From Fragum whitleyi (taxonomy: Eukaryota; Mollusca; Bivalvia; Cardiida; Cardiidae), in NCBI GenBank assembly GCA_948146395.1, contig OX411543.1, forward strand, positions 56,225,689 through 56,289,688: a stretch of DNA of 64,000 nucleotides, written 5' to 3'. This document shows positions 44,848-55,179 of this stretch, piece after piece. The notes under the pieces are model-generated. The model ran no database searches and was not told the DNA's origin. It worked only from the letters and a program-made list of their open reading frames with translations. Position 1 is the stretch's first letter. Every line of letters begins with the position of its first letter. The position numbers and the translations under genes were made by a program.

Positions 44848-45640
44848 TTGATATTCATTCAGTCACTTACAAAAATGTTTGGCTTAGCCATATCATATTT
44901 ACTAAAGCATTTACTAAAATAACTAATGTTGTAGGATCACAGTTCAAAATGTGGCTGCATGGAATTTGAAAGAGGGAGGGGGATCCATACATCACATATA
45001 TTATTTTTTGAACAAGTAATATCAGTTCGTTATCTTTCGAGTAAATATCAATATTATTAATATACAATTACAACTATTCCAATTTGCTTATACCTTTGCA
45101 AGTTAAGTTTAATGTTTTGAATATTAACTCTAAAATCAGCTTAATAGGAGGTCTGAGTAAATGTCCTTAAGGTAGTTGACCCGTAATAGTTCTGCAACAT
45201 TTCGAAACTCATGATATTATACATTGTTGACCGAAGTTTCCTAATGCAATCATTCCAAAATATTGCAAAAATATTATGGGTCCACTACCCACTATCCACT
45301 ATACTACTTTATATTGTGCATATGGTTTCTTCAATTACTCAAGCATTCAGTTTGTGCTTGTTTTATTTTGTCATTCATTGAGTTGTCTGGAAAAGGGATT
45401 AGAAATGCTAACAGAGTTGAAAGGAGGTTGGATGTCATAATGGGAATTTAATGTCATGCTGAGAAAATCATCGCAAATTACTAATAGGCTTCTAAATTTA
45501 GCACCAGAAATATGGAAATTCTGATTTATGTCCGCCAGCGGAGGGCTTTGAATGAAACTAAAAGTGGAAGAAAATGCCTATAAATTATTTGCGATTCTCG
45601 ATGTAGTTCCTTAAATGCAAGTGATTTTCATTATATTGAC
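44848..45640. other. No gene seen
   Basis: AT-rich. 'ccgtaatagttctgcaacatttcgaa' near 45181 recurs as 'cctgtaattgttttgcaacatttcgaa' near 46346, so an interspersed repeat flanks the element at 45641-46047. Confidence 0.4.
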
Positions 45641-46047
45641 CAGGGTTCGACACTAAGGGGAGTCCGAGACTCCTTGTTTACCAGTTGGACTCCTTCCATT
45701 TGCAAGTAAGGAGTCCAATAGACTCAAAGGGTCATATTACAACTTTTTGAAAACAAATGCACAGAGCAGTGTCCTTTCTAACATTTGCCAAAACTGCATG
45801 TTATTTTCACTACGAAAGTTGTTGAAGAAAACATTTGCTTGCCTCCTGTAGTGTTTTGAGAAAGAAACTCTTCTTTGGTAGAACATTGTGGAAAAGAAAA
45901 AATTGCTTATAACAAGCAATTTCTTCTTTTCCGCAATGTTATTTCAAAATGAAAATTTGGACTCTCTACTTTGAGCTTGGACTCCTTGATTTCATGTCTT
46001 AGGAGTCCAACTGACTCCTTAATCTCAGGAGTTAGTGTCCACCCCTG
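45641..46047. mobile_element. hAT-like MITE, 407 bp
   Basis: Ends CAGGGTTCGACACTAAGG and, inverted from the right end, CAGGGGTGGACACTAACTCC. CAGGGGT-type ends are typical of hAT elements. The interior repeats 'ggactcctt' in both orientations. It contains a palindrome at 45893-45932 (AATTGCTTATAACAAGCAATT) shared with 54010-54045. An exact 8-bp duplication is not visible. Confidence 0.6.
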
Positions 46048-46504
46048 TTGACACAATCATATTATTAATGTTCACAATTTAATAGTTAGCTTTTGTTCTG
46101 TTAATAATTGTTCTTCAAAATGAAATAATGGGTGAAATCACTATAATCAGTTAATTAGATTAATTCTGAAGAACTAAGATAGTACAGTTGGATTTTATAT
46201 ACATTCTCCTATTAATGTAATACATATAATATATTTTGAAAAATGGGCACTATTTCTTAGTTGATCCCATTTGTGAAATACATTTTAGTTTTCTATGGAA
46301 ATTCTAAATAAGATTTTTTGAGATTGCGAATCCAAGTAGTGGACCTGTAATTGTTTTGCAACATTTCGAACCTCATAATATCTTTCAAAATTTGAACAAA
46401 GGTTTCAGAATGAATCCACTAGGAATCCTCAGTTAACACTATTTAGGTTCATGAGTTCTGAAATTTTGGGAAACTATTAGGGGTCCATTAAATGTTCATT
46501 GGGC

Positions 46505-46750
46505 TGCTGTCATGGCACAGTGCTAGCATGTCATTCAAAATGTACCAGGTTCCATTCTGGACACGCATCCTATCCGACTATTTGTCTCTCACCAATGGGC
46601 TGATTAATGTAGACCTATGTGGGATAGCAGCTGAAGGTTAGGAAAGGATGGAATTGTAGTACATGGTGTTAGCACCAATCTATTGTATGGTTCTCTAACC
46701 ACTGCAATTTAAATGAAAGATTGTTGAAAGTGGCATAAGACCCTATTCAA
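46505..46750 (+). mobile_element. Degenerate tRNA-derived SINE
   Basis: 'gctgtcatggcacagtgcta', 'atccgactatttgtctctca', 'tgtgggatagcagctgaagg' and 'gattgttgaaagtggcataa' follow the SINE consensus with many changes. The B box is damaged. Confidence 0.75.
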
Positions 46751-46800
46751 ATGAACAAGCTATGATCATTGCTTTGAATATGATACAAGTTAAATTTGAA

Positions 46801-46950
46801 AAATGAAGAGAGTATTTTTTTAAATTTCATTGAGGTATGACACTCAAACTTAATCACACTGTATGAATATGCAAAGCGGATTTGTACATGAGTGTGATTA
46901 GGTTTTCAATTTCTTACCTCATGAAATTAAAAAAATACCATCTTCATCTC
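46801..46950. repeat. Foldback MITE, about 150 bp
   Basis: Left arm 'agagagtatttttttaaattt' side and CATTGAGGTA; right arm TACCTCATGAAATT and 'aaaaaataccatcttcat'. Inner arms CACTCAAACTTAATCACACT and AGTGTGATTAGG-side also pair. Confidence 0.65.
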
Positions 46951-47204
46951 TATTGATTTAATATCAAGAAGCAAAAAAGAATTTCTCTGTAATAAAACAG
47001 ATTTCCTGCGGGACTACTTTGCATGCAAGCTTCAAAAATACCTACGTACACAAAATTGTTTCATTAATGAATAATACCAATTTTACGCCAATCAGAGAGC
47101 ACGAAAACTGGTGGAGACAAATAAAATTAAAGTATATGTTTGTTGATCTGCTACTTAATTTCACCTGCATATAGCTCGTGGTATAGGCATTTTTGCGCTT
47201 TACA

Positions 47205-47410
47205 AGGTCCAGAGCTCAAAGTTCTCAAGGTGAGCTATTGTGATTGTCCAGTGTCCCTCGTGCATAGACATAGACATCAAGGAGGAGATCTTAAAAACTT
47301 GTTCTCTGAAACCAGAAGGCAGGGACTTTTGCCTATTTAATTGGTGTGATGTTCTAGGGGTCAATGAGACTCATACGAGCAATCTAGGACCATCATGGTC
47401 CTCTTGTTTG
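47205..47410 (+). repeat. Short HINE element, AGCTCACCTGAGC family
   Basis: 'gagctcaaagttctcaaggt' and GAGCTATTGTGAT start, one partial 175-bp-type unit ('ctctgaaaccagaaggcagg'), then ACTCATACGAGCAATCTAGG, hairpin GGACCATCATGGTCC and CTCTTGTTT. Its 3' hairpin is identical to the ends at 14996 and 29424. Confidence 0.65.
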
Positions 47411-47617
47411 ATACCTTCAATCTTTTAAATTGCAAAAAGTAACAAATTGTTTCATTGCATTCAAATAGAATGAGAATTTGAATTGGTATCAGGATTTTCA
47501 ATTTCAACATCTCCTGCACTTTCAAACTTAGAAAAGTTAAAACTTCATTGTGATCTGTTTAATTTTTTTCTCCTTCTTTTTCGACTGGTAATTTTAGAGC
47601 TTTGGTTTTTATTACAG

Positions 47618-47656
47618 CGTAGAGGTAGAAAAAGAGATGTTCGCTTTAGTCCAGAT
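47618..47656 (+). CDS. Possible 39-bp cassette exon
   Basis: Acceptor GGTTTTTATTACAG and donor GTATGT bracket 39 bp. Entered with the GA left by 33381, it reads D, VEVEKEMFALVQ and leaves AT, which with the G at 51859 gives Met and stays open into YSKALEL and a stop. Length divisible by three and matching phases on both sides are suggestive. The alternative frame, RRGRKRDVRFSPD, is also open but does not connect. No transcript evidence is available. Confidence 0.22.
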
Positions 47657-47943
47657 GTATGTAAAAACAACACATTTGCAGTGTTTAAAGCAAATTTTCA
47701 CTCTGAAAAGAATTGTTTGTTACACTCAGATATCTTGCCAACAACCAATTTTCAGAAATGTGATCATGATATGCATCCTTGACATTGGGAGAGACATTTA
47801 CTCCTTTTGCATTGAGAAAGAAATTGTCATTTACTTAAAATAAAGCACTATTATTTACTCCTTGAAAGCCATTACTAATGCTAAATAGATGTTTCTTATG
47901 ATTTAAAAATTAAGCTTGTCCTTCACTTCAATATATATATTAA
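47657..47943. other. No gene seen
   Basis: AT-rich; nothing supportable after the candidate cassette exon. Confidence 0.35.
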
Positions 47944-48157
47944 CCCTTGTCATGCTGAACTCGGAATATTCCTGCTTTGGCAGGAGCTATAGACAAACAT
48001 CAGCCTGCACAAATGTGCAGTCAGATGTTTCACACTTTCAAACTTGAATTGTCAATAAATATACCCGGTAGTTTTTCAAATAAAAATTGACCTACAGTTG
48101 GTACTTTAAGTGCTTTTGCCCTTTGATTTAGCCAAAATTTATTCAGCATGACAAGGG
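47944..48157. mobile_element. piggyBac-like MITE with perfect 16-bp inverted repeats
   Basis: TTAA at 47940-47943 and 48158-48161. CCCTTGTCATGCTGAA at the left is the exact reverse complement of TTCAGCATGACAAGGG at the right. Interior includes a 'gcctgcacaaatgtgcagtc' hairpin. Length 214 bp, no coding capacity. TTAA duplication with CCC ends is the piggyBac signature. Confidence 0.88.
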
Positions 48158-49097
48158 TTAAATTTGGCTTCAACCAAAACCACTCCATTACTTAGTGGAG
48201 TTAGAAACCTTGGCTTATAAAGATGCAAGAGGATGACACAAAATGAAAAGCTACAATAATAGAAACCTGTTGAAAACTGGTTATGTGATGAGACAAAGGA
48301 AAGGAAAGGATCTTTGAAGGACTCATTGGCATTTATTTCAACAATTTCAACCAAATTTCATAGATATGTAAAACTCTTTGGAAAGTCCAATTTGAAGGAT
48401 CTTTAAATAAAAGAATATGCTACACTTCCTTTTATAAAATTAATGTATTTTTGTCACACTAGAAAATGACCATGTTCGAAAAAGACAAAAATAGCTTTCT
48501 ATTATCTATTTCGCTTTTTTCTATTCCTTCAAATACAACAAGTACTTAATTAGATCTACTTAACATATGTTACCCATCACACAAAAAAGGACCATCTGGG
48601 AACTCTGTAAAATAAATATTTGAAAAAGAGATTGATTCTAGTATAGGACAACCAGAGGTAGCATTTCAAAAATTCTTTCACAGGAAGGTAGATTGAATAT
48701 TATAGATTCAGAAAATTAGCAACATGCGAGATGTTTCAACCCTAATCAGTCTGCGCAGACTGCCATCTACTTTCCCATTACACTTTGGCAAATCCATAAA
48801 AACAGGGGAAGAGCCCTATATGGATTTTCACTTTAAACTTTCATTTCATATTATCAACAAATATAATCAGATTTTTTTTTAAAAATCCACAAAATGATTG
48901 AAGTATTGTAAGGAATGTTCCTTTTGAAAATGTTGTCAATCCGTTGGGAAATAAAGGAAAATGGGTATTATATATGGAATAGAATTATAAGGATTATAAG
49001 GTTCAAGTTAAGAAAAAATTTACAGCCAGTAAAGCATTTAAAGCCCCCGTCTGCATTAAGAGTAAAAAATTGCTCTTTCAAGAACATTCTTTGAATG
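48158..49097. other. No gene; partial MITE at about 48575-48800
   Basis: 'cccatcacacaaaaaaggacc' and 'cagtctgcgcagactgccat' match the GTGATCCGTCAC family at 31421-31680, with the right end missing. The rest is AT-rich. Confidence 0.4.
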
Positions 49098-49165
49098 ATT
49101 TTTAGCTCACCTGAGCACAATGTGCTCAAGGGGAGCTTTTAGGGTAATGCTGAGTCGCTCTTTGG
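49098..49165 (+). repeat. Solo HINE 5' end
   Basis: TTTTTAGCTCACCTGAGCAC with GTGCTCAAGGGGAGC, followed by sequence without units or 3' end. Truncated insertion or deletion remnant. Confidence 0.6.
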
Positions 49166-49724
49166 TTAACATTCTTTGAATAATTCTTCTTTATTTAGTC
49201 GTATGAAAGATGAGTTACAAAAAAACTCAATTCAATCGTCAAATGCAGGATTTTTTGTGAAAAGCATAATCTGTCTTAGAATATGTAAATGAGATTTTGG
49301 TCATGTGCAATACTCCCATGCGCAGGAGTGGTTGTTGTGAGGTATTCAAATTATAGTCTGAAATGTAGCGGGTCATAAATATTCATCAAGTTAGGTCTAT
49401 ATTTAGATTATTGCATCATAATCATTTGCATTACTGAATATTGGAATGACAATTTCAAGCTTATCTTTGAGAATAAAATTCTAGTTTTTGTGTACATAGT
49501 TGTCTTGGATCATTGTCTTGCGTTTTCGAAATGTTCATGAACACGGATGGGGGCTTTAAGGTCTTCTTAGAAAATATACATTTGGTAGTAGATAAGGTTT
49601 GGAAAATGGTCAATTTAACATTGGTACTTCCTTTTAGATTAATGATATTTTCAAAACGGGATAACACTGATGAGCAAAGTAATGAAAGATTCTATCAGGT
49701 GTAACACATCTTGTTTATCAGGCC

Positions 49725-50430
49725 CCTACATTGAAAGATTTGGGGCATATTGTTTTACCGTTGTCCATCTGTCAATATGTTTAAGCCTGTTCAAGAATCA
49801 AGCCTCATATTCGACATGGTGATAGATCTCAATAAAAACACGTGTCCTGATACCAAAGTCAAGGTCATGTGAAGAAGTCAAGGTAATCTGTCAAAGCCAA
49901 AGAACTCAAAAACTTAACAAAAAAAACAATCATTGCCAATATTTTCAAGACTTTTTTAGATACAAGCCTCAAATTGTCCATAGTGATAGATCTCAATGAT
50001 ACGCAAGTCAAGGTCATGTGACAAGGTCAAGGTACTCTTATCAAGGTCTAATAACTCAAAAACTTAACCAAAATGCTAAACATTGCTAATGTCTTCAAGT
50101 CTATCTAAGATACAAGCCAAATATTTGGCATGATTATAGATCTCAATAATATACACCTGTAGATGTCAAGGTCATATGACAAGGGCAAGGATATCTGTCA
50201 AGGTCAAACTTCTTGGAAACTTTGCCAAAAAGAAATGATATTTTCCATTTATTCAAGCATATTTCAGATACCTTTCTCATATTTGGCATAATGAAAGATC
50301 TCAGTAATGTACATCTACAGGTGTCAAGGACATGTTGAAAGGAAGGTCATCTGTCAAGCTGAACCTTTTGAAAAATTGAAAAAAATGCCATTACAGGCTA
50401 TTTGTGTTTCGTAAAACACATACGGTATAG
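49725..50430 (+). repeat. HINE-type element, 'caaggtcatgtg' unit, copy 2
   Basis: Starts GGCCCCTACATTGAAAGATT with GGGGCATATTGTTTTACC. Four units ('gcatggtgatagatctcaat', 'gtcaaggtcatgtgac', 'aactcaaaaacttaac'). The 3' end near 'gccattacaggctatttgtg' is decayed. Same family as 3924-4740. Confidence 0.65.
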
Positions 50431-51858
50431 TTAGACACCAGCAATGAGAATTGAACGTGTGAAACAGGAATATTGTTTGTTGCAGTGGTGTACAATTCTG
50501 TTTATCATATATAGTTTATTTTGCATGTTAAATAAACAATTAAAAATATGTTTGTAAATGATTGTCTATGTTAATTGATATTGCTATTTACATATAAATT
50601 TAGGCTTTTCAAAGCTCTGTGAAATTACAAGGAAGTTTTCAACAATGCATTTATGATTTTTTAAAGATTTGAGATTTATGAAAAGATTTATTTTATAACA
50701 ATTTAAGAGGTTATAGTATTTGTGATTTTGTTGTTGTTGTTGTTGTTTAAGGATCCATGATAACAAATTCATTTCTTGTTTCATGTATTTCAACAAACAT
50801 TCATCTTGTTGCAATTTAGGCTAATTAGTTTTATGTTAATGCATGTTTGTTTATTTGTTTTAATATGAAGAATGTATTCAAAAACTGGGATATATATGCC
50901 ACTAATACATAATTTAGAATTAGAATGAAATAGTGTTGTATATAATAATGCTGCTATGGTATAGATTAATTTTAGTAGTGCTAGGTGATGTCATTAACAG
51001 ATGAATTAATGAATTTTGTTGAAACATATTGACTAGTTTATTATAAACCTGTGTTCAGGATAGCAATGTGCTTGCAAGCACTTGCATCTTAAAACACCCT
51101 TTTCATAAGCTCCATTTTGTAATGCAGGGTGCCATAATTTCATGGGAGAACTTGAGTGATTCCTTATATATAAGGATATAAATAGGATAACACGCAATAT
51201 AAAAACAAAGCTTTTATCAAAATGGGAATATAATTAAATTTGTAATATTCCTTGCTTTAAGCATTTGATAAGGTTAATATCTCAGATTTATTAGCAAAAT
51301 TTTGGTGCTTTTAGAATTTAAGTCAATCAATCCAATACTACTGATGTTCATAATGGCTTGTCAAAACTTGGCAGGTATCAATATTTTAGTTCTTTCAAAA
51401 TGTTTGTCAGCAATGTTAACGTTTGTAAAAACATTTCATCGTTGGGTACCAAATGCTGATAACTTTAGGTGGAGTTATTGGGTTTTGTTTCCCATAAACA
51501 ATTTAACCCTTCTTGTCGACTATCTATAAGACTGTAAATATAAACAATCTGATTTACCTAAACTTAAAAAATGACAACCTGTTAATTAGGCTCCCTCTTG
51601 CCAGGTCAAAAATCATGGATTTGATATGTTTATATGCCAATCAAAATTATGGTCAAAGACTTATGTGACATGTGTCTGATTGGTATATAGACCAAAGCCA
51701 ATTTTTTGTAGTTGAAGCATTGATGTATTTTTGTTAAGTCAAAACACTCTGTTGTCGATCAGAGAAGTGGTATTTTGTTTATGGGGACTGATAAGGAGCT
51801 CAGCTGTAATTACCATATTTTGGTTTTCTTGCTGACGATGTATCTAATTTCTTTTCAG
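50431..51858. other. No gene seen; GTT microsatellite
   Basis: AT-rich. TTGTTGTTGTTGTTGTTG at 50729-50747. AATAAA occurs near 50530 but with no linked coding exon. Possibly intron upstream of the candidate last exon. Confidence 0.4.
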
Positions 51859-52145
51859 GTACAGTAAAGCCCTTGAGCTCTAGAAAGTCTCTACCAAAAT
51901 CACCAACATGATGGAACAGTAGGCAAAAACTGCCAGTTTGGCTACTCATGAAGTATCAAAAAGTTGACCACATTTATATATTTGTTGATAAAGTAAACAA
52001 AATCTACAAACATTCTTTCAACAACAACTCATTGAAGGAATACTTTGATAATTAATTATAATTGCAGTACATGTTAAGAAAAAGTATTGAAATATTGCTT
52101 CAGCAATGCTTTTGTTGAAAATAAACATGAAATTTGAAGTACTGT
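51859..52145 (+). CDS. Possible alternative last exon with 3' UTR
   Basis: A strong acceptor (TGTATCTAATTTCTTTTCAG) precedes GTACAGTAAAGCCC. If entered with two bases (from 33381 or 47656) it gives YSKALEL then stop (TAG, about 51881). If entered with one base (for example from 31205) it gives TVKPLSSRKSLPKSPT then TGA at about 51910. The second peptide resembles KVSLLSSRRSRSQ encoded at 9727-9767. AATAAA lies at 52120-52125, about 20 bp before the pogo-like element, which fits a polyadenylated transcript end. No RNA evidence, so the exon's gene membership is inferred. Confidence 0.38.
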
Positions 52146-52147
52146 CA

Positions 52148-52492
52148 ATCTTGCCTGAGCGACCACATCTATTAAGCGACCATTTTAATTAGGTGACCGT
52201 TTTCAAAATCCCCTTCTTTAAATTGAAAATACCTTAAAAAGTAGGAATAGTTTAAGTCCAATAATTATTGAAAATGAATCCTATGTTGTTAAAACTCTCC
52301 AGAATTGTCTCAATGAGACAATTCTATTGAGTTTTTAAAAACATAGGATTATTGAGAATTTTGCAACAATATGCATACTAAATCAAAAACTTGGTTTCTT
52401 ATTTGTAAAGAAGATGTGTATTAAGCGACCATTTTCTTTAACGAATGTTTTTTGGTGGTCCGGTTAGTGGTCGCTTAAAACAAGTTTTACTG
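52148..52492. mobile_element. pogo-like MITE with internal palindrome
   Basis: Left end 'actgtcaatcttgcctgagc' with GACCAC; right end GTGGTCGCTTAAAACAAGTT with TTACTG. 'attaagcgaccattttc' occurs near both ends. A 74-bp palindrome (AATCCTATGTTGTTAAAACT ... AAACATAGGATT) lies at about 52277-52351. Confidence 0.62.
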
Positions 52493-53681
52493 TTGTTTTC
52501 ATGTAAATGAATTAGTTCAAGATATCCATATCCTAATAAATAGAAGGATATGTTTCCACTAAACAGTTGATTATGTACAATGAGGTTTTTTTCATCCTGA
52601 ATTTTATCTGATGAGGCTTTCAGGCATTGTTCTCTTTGCATTTTACAAGGAAGTTTTTTAAAACATAACCAAATTTGTCTGACCATATGTCATTTGTTAT
52701 ATTGAATGCAGAAGATAGTTGATTTGTTAAAACAGTAAAATGATACTTGATCATTTCTACTCCATTAATGAAGTGTTTGTAAAATCATCCTATGTAATTA
52801 TGTTTTTTATGATCAAAATGTGCATGAAGCACTGTTTAAACATCGATTTCTTTTTTTCTGAATATAGATGTATCAATAACTCTAATAGATTTTTGAAGAT
52901 ATTATTGAACATTCAAGCATAGGTATGATTGACTGTTTATATGGTATTTGAAAACAAGAACTTTTAGTCTTTTTGTCTGTGATATCTGAAGTATTGTGAT
53001 CTTTATATTTATTTTTGTAACTATTTGAATGTTATCAAATGTTTTCAATTTTTATCTAGATTAAAACTTTTGTATTATTTATCAACACTATTTTCTTACA
53101 AAGAATGTGACCAGCAGTTCAGTATCATATTTATACATTTCTTAATTTTTGCTAGGCTGAGTACTTTATGCTTATAGGGAACTCTTTTGATGACCCAATA
53201 ACTGTTGTCCAGAATTACTTTGAACAATCCCTATACATGTTGACTTAATTGAACTTGGCAGTTATATTTCTGGTGTGAAGCTCTAAGTAAGTCAAACTAT
53301 TAAAGTTCATTATTTATATTGGTTACAACAGCTACAAAAAGGGAGGGGGGAGTAAAAATCTTTTTCAAAATCTTCTCTTCTTACAGCAGATAAAGTAAAA
53401 AGGTCTTCCCTGAAACCAGTTGGATAACCACCTGGGTGCTTAACATCATTGAGATAATGTTTTCTGAACCATATTTCTGATTTTATATATCTCTTTGCTC
53501 TGGCACTCTTTGAATCATAGAAGGGATAATCTGAATGAAATTACTATTAGAGCGATATAGAATCGTTACGCCCACAAATTCGGTGCATGTACTGCGGAAT
53601 CAAGAGGGTTAAATCTAAGTTGTGGAGCTTGTTTACCAAACAGTGTAGAAATAAATAGGTTTAAACTGAGAACACCCCTCT
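52493..53681. other. No gene seen
   Basis: AT-rich sequence. Near 53370-53500 phrases resembling the 175-bp unit family ('tcttccctgaaaccagttgg') mark a decayed repeat. Confidence 0.4.
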
Positions 53682-53819
53682 ACCACTATGTGGGAATATG
53701 AGAGAGGTTTCCTTTTTATGAATGAAAACCAAGTACCCCCTCTTGTAGTAGGTATAAGCTGGACTTACTGACTTTCATTCATAAAAAAGAAACCTCTCTC
53801 ATATTCCCACAGAGTGGTT
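53682..53819. repeat. Foldback MITE with 46-bp arms
   Basis: ACCACTATGTGGGAATATGA plus GAGAGGTTTC on the left; GAAACCTCTCTCATATTCCC plus ACAGAGTGGT on the right. The arms differ at few positions around a 46-bp loop. Confidence 0.85.
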
Positions 53820-53936
53820 GAGGTAAATATTTTCCTTGTTCTCTTGTCTACAAAACTTTCATATTTTCCTTTTGAAACTAAAAAGATATTATCAATTTTA
53901 TTTCAAAAACAAAGCCTGATGCTATATTTCTATTAA

Positions 53937-54157
53937 CCCTCTGCTGTTTAATCCCTGCTTTTTACGTGCCTGTGATTTTATAATTGAGAAAACATTGTGA
54001 AAAAAGAAGAAATTGCTTCTGACAAGCAATTTCTTCTTTTTCCACACTATTTTCTACCCTACCAAATGGCCATTTTTCAAATTAAATACACTTTAAATTT
54101 TCGTCTGCAAAACCTTCGAATTTGGACAGGTCCAAAATTTTGTAAAACAGGAAAGGG
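53937..54157. mobile_element. piggyBac-like MITE
   Basis: TTAA at 53933-53936 and 54158-54161. Ends CCCTCTGCTGTTTAATCCCT and GTAAAACAGGAAAGGG. Contains the palindrome AATTGCTTCTGACAAGCAATT. Reverse-orientation relative of 10388-10548, with the palindrome also found at 45893-45932. Confidence 0.72.
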
Positions 54158-54174
54158 TTAAGGACATAAGTCTA

Positions 54175-54402
54175 CATAGTCTTTTCAACAAATTCACGTA
54201 ATGGCATTTTACAGACTTGGATCAATCTGTGCCTCCTTACAGTCTGACTTGAGTCTTCACTTAGCCCCCAATAAATAGTTAAGGATTTCCAGTTTCTGTT
54301 AATAACTAGATAACAACTTTATTGCACTTTATGTTCAGGCTACTAAATGACTGTTTTCACATATTTATGAAATTGTTGGAAATGTCATGCACCCGCTCAC
54401 AT
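54175..54402. repeat. MITE, GAGCCTGTG family, one good end
   Basis: 'atgaaattgttggaaatgtc' and 'atgcacccgctcac' near 54366-54400 match the right end at 39338. The left end is eroded ('cttttcaacaaattcacgta'). Confidence 0.5.
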
Positions 54403-55179
54403 TGAAATCTACCAACTAAGTTGACAGAAAGCTAGTCACACCACTTGACATCAACAGGGCATATTGTTGTGAATAATTCAACTCATATAAGCTTGAAGCC
54501 GAGGACATTATATGAAATGCAAACCGTTTGTTTGTGCCCTTAATGTAGTAACTATAGCTTGTATACGCTGTAGGTCTACATTTGAGTCACAGACCATGAA
54601 AATTATTTATAAAGCGTACACGCGCAATATTATGTTTCCGGACTAAGCGTATTGAATGGATTTGATTGGTCAATGGATTTTTACAGTGGCTATCCGTTAA
54701 ATTTCAATCTGGCCTATGTTAAGAATGACAAAATGTGACATATTATTGGCAAATTTATGCCTCATTTTGCATATGCACTTGCATACAAAGTGGTCTATAA
54801 TTTGCAAACAGTGTGCCAGGATTTGTTATCTTGTTTGCAGGACAGGATTTCTGTAACCGACAGTTATCTTTCACAGATGTGTCTTTTATGTACTTTTATT
54901 TATTCCGTCCAATATGTGTGAGAAACATATAGCAGTATTAAATTGAAGATGTCTTGATATACGATTTTTGAAATATCTTCTTGTCACGATTTAATAAATA
55001 GAATTTATTTATTCGTACAAATAGTGTTTATTTTTTTTAATGGAAGCCAATCACTCTTATTACTGCTTGTTTGGCCAGACCAAAAACCCATACAAATGAA
55101 GGCAAATATCAGTGTGGATTAGTAGGGGCCCTGAAGTTTCATCTTGATAGTGATATGATTTTAATTCTTTGCCAACCAA
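54403..55179. other. No gene; short interspersed repeat
   Basis: 'gcatatgcacttgcatacaa' and 'aggatttgttatcttgtttg' at 54765-54850 are mirrored by 'gcacgtgcactttcgtacaa' at 59838-59920, a low-copy repeat. The rest is AT-rich. Confidence 0.4.
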
